Assembly: GCA_019308645.1 (NCBI GenBank)
Contig: JAFDHR010000042.1
Location: 1-17,105 of the forward strand
From: Deltaproteobacteria bacterium
GTDB lineage: Bacteria; Desulfobacterota; DSM-4660; Desulfatiglandales; B25-G16
Direction: 5' to 3'
DNA: 17,105 nucleotides
A program made the translations under genes and the position numbers. Under the pieces are notes generated by a model. It saw only the letters and a program-made list of their open reading frames with translations, did not search any database and was not told the DNA's origin. The number at the start of each line of letters is the position of its first letter. Within the stretch, counting starts at the first letter, position 1. Shown here in pieces: positions 1-5,962 of this stretch.

Positions 1-30
1 ATCAGTAATTTCCGGTTAGAAAATTGCATA
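1..30 (+). repeat. Left terminal inverted repeat of the IS
   Basis: Matches the reverse complement of 1171-1200 with mismatches only at positions 5, 21 and 23. The core TAATTTCCGGTTAGA is identical at both ends. Confidence 0.85.
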
Positions 31-130
31 TGATTCACCAAAAAAATAGCAAAATCAGTGGCTTAAGTTCATTTTTTGCTTGACATTCCAATTAGGGTGT
101 CGGCGAAATTTTGTAATACTCAATGATTTC

Positions 131-136
131 AGGAGG
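131..136 (+). promoter_or_regulatory. Ribosome binding site fixing the transposase start
   Basis: AGGAGG lies 7 bases before the ATG at 144. The earlier in-frame ATG at 123 precedes this site, so 144 is the better start. Confidence 0.7.
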
Positions 137-143
137 TTACAAA

Positions 144-1196
144 ATGCCCTACACTCTAAAGCGACTAAAAAAAGTAAAAATACCATCTTTTAGCCAATTA
201 TACTTGCCTATCGGCAAGGCCAAAATCGGAATGCGGCTATTGGAGGCGCGAGGGGACAGACCTTTGAAAATGACTTTTGATGATCAACTTAAAGCTCTCA
301 TCTTCTTTCATTTGGAAGAACACACCTCCGCCCGACATCTTCTTCAGGTCCTTGAAGAAGACGATTTTGCCCGTAACGTCATCGCCCCCGGAGAGGGGAT
401 AAAAAAGAGCAGTTTTGCTGAAGCCATCAATTCCCGAGGTCTTGAACAGCTTGCTTACATATACCAAAATCTTCAAGCCGACGCTGTCAGCCGTTTACCA
501 AAAGAACATGATGAACTTGGGGATCTCATATTCCTGTCTGATGGTAAAGGCGCTGAACGGCCCTTCTCTAACATGATTCTTTCCCCAGGCCAAACCGGTG
601 TTATGGATCGAGGATACCAAGCCCACGATCTATTTGACCTGTGGCAAGAAGAGAAAAAATATTTCGTATGCCGCATTAAAGCCAAAACAAAGAAAACCTG
701 CATAGAAGCAAAAGAAATCAATCCGGACAGCAACATTTTCTATGATGCAATTGTCTTATTGGGTACCCCCGGAGTCAACCAAACTAAAAAGCCCCTCAGA
801 CTTGTGGGATATATCATTGATGGTACTAAATACTGGGTTGCCACAAGTCGTTATGATCTATCCGCAGAGCAAATTGCTCTTATTTACAAGCTCAGATGGG
901 ACATAGAGAAATTCTTTGCTTGGTGGAAACGCCACCTCAAAGTTTACCATCTGATTGCCAGAAGCGAGTATGGCTTAATGGTTCAAATACTCGCCGGTCT
1001 GATCACCTATTTGCTGCTTGCTATTTATTGTCATGAACAGCACAACGAAAAAGTCAGTATAAAAAGGGTCAGAGAGCTTCGCATCAAGATACAGAATGAA
1101 ATCCGTATAGCCAGCAACGGCATAGTCGGAGCAAATTTAAAATATTACACAATTTCAAATTTCAGACTGTTATGCAAATATCTAACCGGAAATTAA
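144..1196 (+). CDS. IS4-family transposase, internal in-frame deletion
   Basis: A 350-residue protein starting MPYTLKRLKKVK. The N-terminal DNA-binding part and the C-terminal part of an IS4-type DDE transposase are present. The second catalytic Asp is in VMDRGYQ. The third acidic residue is in the IS4 signature YKLRWDIEKFFAWWK, which fits Y-x2-R-x3-E-x6-K exactly. The first catalytic Asp, normally in a segment like IDGSxIDAV between the N-terminal part and IFLTDGK, is absent: the sequence passes directly from DELGDL to IFLSDGKGAERP near bases 515-540. Comparison with remembered relatives suggests about 40-45 codons are missing without a frame change. The start at 144 is chosen for its AGGAGG; an ATG at 123 would add seven residues. 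The protein is very likely catalytically dead but may still bind the IS ends. Family assignment is confident; the exact deletion size is an estimate. Confidence 0.85.
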   Translation: MPYTLKRLKKVKIPSFSQLYLPIGKAKIGMRLLEARGDRPLKMTFDDQLKALIFFHLEEHTSARHLLQVLEEDDFARNVIAPGEGIKKSSFAEAINSRGLEQLAYIYQNLQADAVSRLPKEHDELGDLIFLSDGKGAERPFSNMILSPGQTGVMDRGYQAHDLFDLWQEEKKYFVCRIKAKTKKTCIEAKEINPDSNIFYDAIVLLGTPGVNQTKKPLRLVGYIIDGTKYWVATSRYDLSAEQIALIYKLRWDIEKFFAWWKRHLKVYHLIARSEYGLMVQILAGLITYLLLAIYCHEQHNEKVSIKRVRELRIKIQNEIRIASNGIVGANLKYYTISNFRLLCKYLTGN

Positions 1197-1200
1197 TGAT
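1171..1200 (-). repeat. Right terminal inverted repeat of the IS
   Basis: Inverted copy of bases 1-30 (27 of 30 identical). The transposase stop codon (1194-1196) lies inside this repeat, so the last codons are part of the transposon end. Confidence 0.85.
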
Positions 1201-1233
1201 AAAAAATAAGATTTTTTATTTAGCCTTGTAAAA

Positions 1234-1240
1234 AAGGAGG
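1234..1240 (+). promoter_or_regulatory. Strong ribosome binding site of the TRAP binding-protein gene
   Basis: AAGGAGG lies 5 bases before the ATG at 1246. A GTG at 1240 overlaps this site and so is unlikely to be the start. Confidence 0.75.
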
Positions 1241-1245
1241 TGACT

Positions 1246-2268
1246 ATGAAAACTGCGAAATGGATTTTTATTATTTCTCAGGTTTTGATTTTTTCGACAT
1301 CACTTGTCCTCAACCTTCATGCTGCCGAGAAGAAACCGATCGAACTCCGATATGCTACTTTTTTCCCAACCACTGATAAACAGGCACAATTGGGTGATGC
1401 CTGGTCAAAAGAGATAGAGAAGCGCACCAATGGCAATGTGAAAATCATCTACATCCCGGGCGGAGCATTTGTCAGGGGGGACGAGATTTATGAAGGGATC
1501 TTAATAGGTGCTGCGGATATTGGGATGTCTGCTTTTGCTTATAACCGTCGGCTCTTCCCTGCCATGGAGGCTATCGACTTTTCCATTGGGTATCCCAGTG
1601 CAAAGGTTGCCACCTCTGTCATTAACGATTTCTACAAAAAGTTCCGGCCCAAAGAGCTATCTAATGTGAAGGTCCTTTATCTCCATGCCCATGGTCCCGG
1701 TCTACTCCACAGTAAGAAACCCGTCTATAGGCTGGAAGATCTTAAGAGGATGAGGATTCGCCCAACCTACTTCAGCGCAGAAGTGACAAGAGCACTGGGC
1801 GCTGAGCCGATTGTTAAACCCCAGGGATATACACGTGTGCTTCTGGAGGATAATTATGTGGATGCCACATGGAGTCCTATGGAGGTGTTGAAAGGCTGGA
1901 GGCAGGCCGAGGTTATCAAATATACTATTGTGCCTTCGTGGACCAGTTATACTTCCGGGTTTTATGTAGCAATGAACCTAAAAAAGTGGAATTCCCTGCC
2001 AAACGATGTCCAGAAGGTTTTTGAAGAAGTCAGTAGGGAGTGGATTACCAGGCATGCTGAGGCATGGGATTCAAGTGATGATGAAGGGCGCAAATTTACC
2101 CTTAGCCTGGGCAATAAGATCATCTCACTCTCAAAAGAGGAGAGCGCTCGTTGGTGCAGGGCTGTTCAACCGGTTATCGACCAGTATATAAAGCGCATAG
2201 AGAGCAAGGGGTTGCCTGGAAAAGAATATGTGGAAACCATAAGGAATTTGATCAAAAAATATAAATAG
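1246..2268 (+). CDS. dctP: TRAP transporter solute-binding protein, DctP family
   Basis: A 340-residue periplasmic binding protein of a TRAP uptake system, which delivers a carboxylate or similar solute to a DctQM membrane unit using an ion gradient. Residues 1-27 form a signal peptide: Lys at 2 and 5, a hydrophobic core of about residues 6-22, and likely cleavage near LHAA. The mature part starts with ELRYATFFP, typical of the family. The segment DLKRMRIRPTYF, with Arg172, fits the position of the conserved substrate carboxylate-binding Arg of DctP proteins. The following ALGAEP and LLEDNYVDATWSP segments match the usual spacing. The ligand cannot be deduced. No DctQ or DctM gene is in the window; three universal stress protein genes follow instead, the first with its ribosome site overlapping this stop codon. 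The IS ends only about 34 bases before the ribosome site. The family is confident; transport function of this copy depends on unseen partners. Confidence 0.88.
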   Translation: MKTAKWIFIISQVLIFSTSLVLNLHAAEKKPIELRYATFFPTTDKQAQLGDAWSKEIEKRTNGNVKIIYIPGGAFVRGDEIYEGILIGAADIGMSAFAYNRRLFPAMEAIDFSIGYPSAKVATSVINDFYKKFRPKELSNVKVLYLHAHGPGLLHSKKPVYRLEDLKRMRIRPTYFSAEVTRALGAEPIVKPQGYTRVLLEDNYVDATWSPMEVLKGWRQAEVIKYTIVPSWTSYTSGFYVAMNLKKWNSLPNDVQKVFEEVSREWITRHAEAWDSSDDEGRKFTLSLGNKIISLSKEESARWCRAVQPVIDQYIKRIESKGLPGKEYVETIRNLIKKYK

Positions 2269-2280
2269 GAGGAGCAAAAG

Positions 2281-2757
2281 ATGATGAAATATCCAAAATA
2301 CAAAAAGGTGCTTTTTTGTACAGATTTTTCTGAAAATGCGGATTATGCCTTTGAGTTTGCCTATGGCATTGCCAAAAGAGATGAGGGTCTTCTTTATATT
2401 TTACATATAATACCTTATAATTCTAACCAGGCATATGCAGAGAGTTTTATCACCAAAGAGGACTTGAAAAATATACAAAAGGCCGTTGAAGAAGATATAG
2501 CTAATAACTACAAGGAGCGCTATGTAAACAATATAGAGAATGGGATTGCATATGAATTAGTTACAAAATCTGGCAGGGAAGATAATGAGATACTCACATT
2601 TGCAAAGCAGGAACACGTAGATATTATTGTTATGGGTACACACGGTAGAACAGGAATAGAACATGTCTTTTTCGGAAGTGTTGCCGAAAAGGTCCTCAGA
2701 CACAGCCCATTTCCTGTCTTTATTATCCCGGATAGAGAAAAGCTTGAACGATCTTAA
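2281..2757 (+). CDS. Universal stress protein (UspA family), copy 1
   Basis: A 158-residue single-domain Usp. The ATP-binding signature G-x2-G-x9-G-S is complete at residues 119-133 (GTHG...FGS), and Asp15 in CTDFS fits the adenine-contacting position. It is therefore predicted to be the nucleotide-binding type of Usp, a soluble dimeric protein. AGGAGG at 2267-2272 overlaps the dctP stop codon and lies 8 bases before the ATG at 2281, so the two genes are probably one transcript. A second ATG at 2284 is also possible. Some Usps regulate TRAP transporters (TeaD with the TeaABC ectoine transporter), so a role linked to the upstream binding protein is a reasonable inference. It is closely related to copies 2 and 3 in both protein and nucleotide sequence. 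Confidence 0.9.
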   Translation: MMKYPKYKKVLFCTDFSENADYAFEFAYGIAKRDEGLLYILHIIPYNSNQAYAESFITKEDLKNIQKAVEEDIANNYKERYVNNIENGIAYELVTKSGREDNEILTFAKQEHVDIIVMGTHGRTGIEHVFFGSVAEKVLRHSPFPVFIIPDREKLERS

Positions 2758-2792
2758 GGTCGGTGATGAAAACCCTTTTAACCCTATAACAC

Positions 2793-2798
2793 AAGGAG
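2793..2798 (+). promoter_or_regulatory. Ribosome binding site that decides the start of usp copy 2
   Basis: AAGGAG is 7 bases before the ATG at 2806 but only 1 base before the in-frame ATG at 2800, so 2806 is favoured. Confidence 0.65.
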
Positions 2799-2805
2799 AA
2801 TGAAA

Positions 2806-3282
2806 ATGAGAGAATATCCAAAATACAAAAAGGTATTGTTCTGTACCGATTTTTCTGAAAATGCGGATTATGCCTTTGACTTTGCCTATGGTATTGCCAA
2901 AAGAGATGAGGGTCTTCTTTATATTTTACATGTGATACCTTATAATCCCAATCATGCATTTGCAGAGGATATTGTAAGCACGGAGAACTTGGAAAAGATA
3001 CAGAAAACCATTGAAGAAGATATTGTTAATAACTATAAGGAGCACTATGTAAAAAAGATAGGCAATAAGATTACATATAAAACCGTTACCAAATCTGGCA
3101 GGGAGGATAATGAGATACTCAAATTTGCAAAGAAGGAAAACGTAGATCTTATTGTCATAGGTACGCACGGTAGAACAGGAATAGAACATGTCTTTTTCGG
3201 AAGTGTTGCCGAAAAGGTCCTCCGGCATAGTCCATTCCCTGTTTTTATAATCCCCTGCAAGAAAAAGCTTGAACGATCTTAA
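2806..3282 (+). CDS. Universal stress protein (UspA family), copy 2
   Basis: A 158-residue Usp starting MREYPKYKKVLFC, the same length as copy 1. The G-x2-G-x9-G-S nucleotide-binding motif is intact (GTHGRTG followed by FFGS). Long blocks of nucleotide identity with copies 1 and 3, for instance around the FCTDFSENADYAF and TKSGREDNEIL codons, indicate tandem duplication. The middle of the protein, about residues 45-90, is the most diverged part, as expected if the copies have specialised. The start at 2806 is chosen from ribosome-site spacing; 2800 would add two residues. The spacer after the gene resembles the spacer after copy 1. Probably co-transcribed with dctP and copy 1. Confidence 0.9.
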   Translation: MREYPKYKKVLFCTDFSENADYAFDFAYGIAKRDEGLLYILHVIPYNPNHAFAEDIVSTENLEKIQKTIEEDIVNNYKEHYVKKIGNKITYKTVTKSGREDNEILKFAKKENVDLIVIGTHGRTGIEHVFFGSVAEKVLRHSPFPVFIIPCKKKLERS

Positions 3283-3314
3283 GGCAGGTGATGAAAACCC
3301 TTTAAAAACTTACT

Positions 3315-3797
3315 ATGAGGAAAACTAGGATTATAGAATATCCAAAATACAAAAAGGTACTTTTCTGTACCGATTTTTCTGAAAATGCGGATTATGCCTT
3401 TGGGTTTGCCTATGGTATTGTCAAAAGAGATGAGGGTATTTTGTATATATTACACGTGATACCTGAAAATCCCCAGGAGGCATTTTTAGAGATGCTTATA
3501 CCCAGGGATCTCATAGAAAAGATACATAAAGTCATTGAAGAAGATGTGAATACTAAGTACAAGAAGCACTATATAGGGAAGATAAAAGATGGGATCACCT
3601 GTAAATTAGTTACCAAATCTGGCAGGGAGGATAATGAGATACTCAAATTTGCAAAGAAGGAAAATGTAGATATTATTGTCATAGGTACGCACGGTATAAC
3701 AGGAATAGAACATGTATTTTTCGGAAGTGTTGCAGAAAAAGTCCTTAGGCGGAGCCCAATACCTGTGTTTATAATCCCTAGTATGAAAAGGGCCTAA
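3315..3797 (+). CDS. Universal stress protein (UspA family), copy 3
   Basis: A 160-residue Usp with the intact motif GTHGITG...FFGS and the CTDFSENADYAF block shared with the other copies. It differs from copies 1 and 2 most in the central region and ends in MKRA without the KLERS tail of the others. The ATG at 3315 has no clear ribosome site in front of it. The codon that aligns with the start of copy 2 is ATT, so initiation may depend on translation from copy 2 or on a non-standard start. It is the last gene of the apparent dctP-usp-usp-usp unit. Family assignment is firm; the exact start is uncertain. Confidence 0.87.
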   Translation: MRKTRIIEYPKYKKVLFCTDFSENADYAFGFAYGIVKRDEGILYILHVIPENPQEAFLEMLIPRDLIEKIHKVIEEDVNTKYKKHYIGKIKDGITCKLVTKSGREDNEILKFAKKENVDIIVIGTHGITGIEHVFFGSVAEKVLRRSPIPVFIIPSMKRA

Positions 3798-4071
3798 AAA
3801 CTTATAAGGTAGCCATGGAATCCTATCCGCTTTAAACAGTCATTAGGATTATTAAAGTCTATTGGCTTTGAAACCACATTGAAAGACGTAATAGAGACTC
3901 ACGTGTTTGAGAGTCTATTGAAATATAAGTGTGGATAGGATAGAGCCCGTCGAGTTCCTATTAGAGTTTTACTGAATCCGGTGTCACTTGCGGTACAGAG
4001 TTATGTACAGCTTGTATATCTTGACTATAAGCAGCCATGATTCTTGACTGTTCTGTGAGGGTGATAAGATC
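3798..4071. other. Intergenic stretch between the usp block and the CoA module
   Basis: No convincing gene starts here. A frame from 3813 to 3938 is open for about 41 codons on the plus strand but lacks a start codon and a recognisable product, so it could be a decayed gene piece. ATCCTATCCGC at 3820-3830 can pair with GTGGATAGGAT at 3931-3941 (11 pairs, one G-U), enclosing about 100 bases. No clear terminator or strong promoter was found; some sigma70-like words occur near 4021-4049 but none with good spacing. Confidence 0.4.
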
Positions 4072-5956
4072 ATGAAAAAAACCCAAGATTACACAAAGTG
4101 GAAGGACATCTATCCTGATAAATTCGTCTCTGAAGACACGGTTTTTAGCAACATACATCGGGGGGATCGGATATTTATCTACCGCCTGCGGTGAGCCTCA
4201 ATACCTTGTTCAGGCCCTCATAAGGTATGTGGAGTTTCATCCTAAGAGTTTCTTTGATACCGAGGTCTTTCATGTTTGGACCCTTGGTGTTGCGCCGTAT
4301 ACTGATGAGAAATTCAAAAGTAACTTCAGGCATAACTCTTTCTTCATAGGAAACAATACAAGAGATGCAATCAATAAAGGGGTTGCAGATTATACTCCTA
4401 TATTCCTATCGCAAGTCCCTGAACTATTCTATCGCAAGCTTGTGCCTGTTGATGTGGCTATGATACAGACCTCGCCCCCGGATAATCATGGCTACATGAG
4501 TCTCGGTGTAAGTGTTGATATTACCAAAGCAGCAGTGGAAAATGCCTCAACTGTGATAACTCAAGTCAACTCCCATATGCCTCGTGTGCATGGAGACACC
4601 TTCATGCACATAGATGATGTGGATTTTATTATCCCCTATGATGAACCGTTGTTAGAATATGAAACAAAAGTACCTGGTGAAATTGCGCAGCGGATCGGGA
4701 ATTATGTTGCACGGATCATCAAAGACGGGGACACTATTCAAGTCGGATATGGAAGCCTGCCAAATGCAATACTCTTAAATCTCCGCAACAAGAAGCATCT
4801 TGGAGTACATACAGAGCTATTGAGTGATGCAATTGTGGAGCTGATGAAGAATGGGGTTATTGATAACACAAAAAAGAGTATTGACCGCGGGAAAGCAGTG
4901 GCCACTTTCTGTATGGGTAAAAAAAAGACCTATGAATATATCCATGATAATCCAGGCATAGAGTTTAAGACCATCGACTATACGAATAATCCCCTAATTA
5001 TTGCCCAACATAACAATATAGTTGCGATAAACAGTGCCCTGGAAGTGGATCTCACAGGTCAGGCAACCGCAGAATCCATAGGAAAGATATTTTATAGTGG
5101 AATAGGGGGACAGGCTGACTTTATGAGAGGCGCCGTTTTGTCCCATAATGGAAAAACAATACTTGCCCTTCAATCAACTGCAGAAAATGGTGAGGTTTCA
5201 AGAATAGTGCCGTTTCTCAAAGAGGGAGCGGGCATCACTTTAAACAGGGGTGATATTCACTATGTTATAACAGAGTACGGAATAGCATATCTACACGGGA
5301 AAAACATCAGAGAACGTGCAATGGAATTAATATCCATAGCACATCCAAAGTTCAGACCTTCACTCATAGAAAAGGCGAAGAAACTAAATCTGATATATAA
5401 GGACCAGGCATTCATACCAGGCAAGAAGGGAGAGTACCCTGAAGATATTGAGACTTATAGAACCACAGAAACCGGACTTGAAATCCTTCTAAGACCTGTA
5501 AAAATCAGTGATGAGCCATTACTCAAAGACTTCGTGTATTCTCTTTCAGATCAGAGCCTATATCGGAGGTTTATTTCCAGGCGAACCGATATGCCGCATG
5601 AATTTTTGCAGAAATTTGTGATAATTGATTATGCTGGAGAAATGGCGATTTTTGCCGTGTTAAAACATGCAGAGAAAGAAGAGATTATCGGGGTGGGACG
5701 GTATTTTATTGACAAAAACACACACACTGCAGAGGCGGCATTCGCGGTAAGGGATGATTTTCAGAAAAGAGGAATAGGCACGGAATTACTCAAATATCTT
5801 ACATACCTAGCCCAGAAACAAGGACTTCTTGGCTTTACCGCAGAGGTTCTGGTAGAGAATAGACCAATGCTTCATATATTTCAAAAGATGGGCTTTGACA
5901 TGCAAAAGAGAATTAGCTCAGGCGTATATGAATTAAGGATGATGTTCAGGGAGTAG
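4072..5956 (+). CDS. Acetyl-CoA hydrolase/CoA-transferase fused to a GNAT acetyltransferase; reading frame broken near the 5' end
   Basis: The main open frame runs from about 4181 (first usable start GTG 4229, 575 residues) to 5956. Its first approximately 415 residues are an acetyl-CoA hydrolase / 4-hydroxybutyrate CoA-transferase-type enzyme, which moves CoA between carboxylic acids or hydrolyses acyl-CoA. Visible blocks are VWTLGVAPYTDEKF, IQTSPPDNHGYMSLG, VGYGSLPNA, INSALEVDLTGQA and SGIGGQADFMRGA. Residues from about 418 form a GNAT domain starting ILLRPVKISDEP, with the acetyl-CoA pyrophosphate loop QKRGIG at 512-517 and a typical end VENRPMLHIFQKMGF. The expected N-terminus, ATG 4072 with a GAGGG ribosome site, encodes KWKDIYPDKF...HRGDRIFI and then shifts frame at about 4177-4182, stopping at 4194. 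Adding two bases there would give one 628-residue protein of usual length. The gene is either inactivated by a recent 2-base loss or carries a sequence error. The ADP-forming synthetase gene follows after 6 bases. Confidence 0.85.
4174..4182 (+). other. Frameshift site in the CoA-transferase/GNAT gene
   Basis: Frame 1 from ATG 4072 reads RIFI up to 4179. The family's continuing T-A-C-G-E-P-Q-Y is read from ACC at 4181, one frame later. The family usually has a Gly codon between Ile and Thr. Here only a single T (4180) remains, consistent with loss of GG from a GGT codon. Confidence 0.75.
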
Positions 5957-5962
5957 TTTGGC

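Larger units (their letters stand above)
1..1200 (+). mobile_element. IS4-family insertion sequence with internally deleted transposase
   Basis: The first 30 bases and the reverse complement of bases 1171-1200 match at 27 of 30 positions, so these are terminal inverted repeats. They enclose one gene, an IS4-type transposase that ends inside the right repeat. The outermost matching base is position 1, so the left end may be at the window edge or slightly beyond it, and a target-site duplication cannot be judged. The transposase lacks a segment including the first catalytic Asp (see its entry). The element is therefore probably non-autonomous, though its ends look intact and could be used by a related transposase in trans. 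Confidence 0.85.

Noticed and set aside
80..117. TTGACA at 80-85 as a -35 box for the transposase
   Set aside because: No acceptable -10 box occurs 16-18 bases downstream; the only TAAT-like word, TGTAAT, is 26 bases away.
1240..1245. GTG 1240 as start of the TRAP binding protein
   Set aside because: It overlaps the ribosome site itself; ATG 1246 has correct spacing and starts a proper signal peptide.
2281..3797. Regular repeats in the usp block as a CRISPR or other short-repeat array
   Set aside because: The repeat unit is a whole gene of about 520 bases encoding a known protein family, with no short repeats and unique spacers.
3961..4158. Minus-strand 65-codon open frame as a gene
   Set aside because: It overlaps the clear 5' end of the CoA-transferase gene on the other strand, shows no recognisable motif and no good ribosome site.
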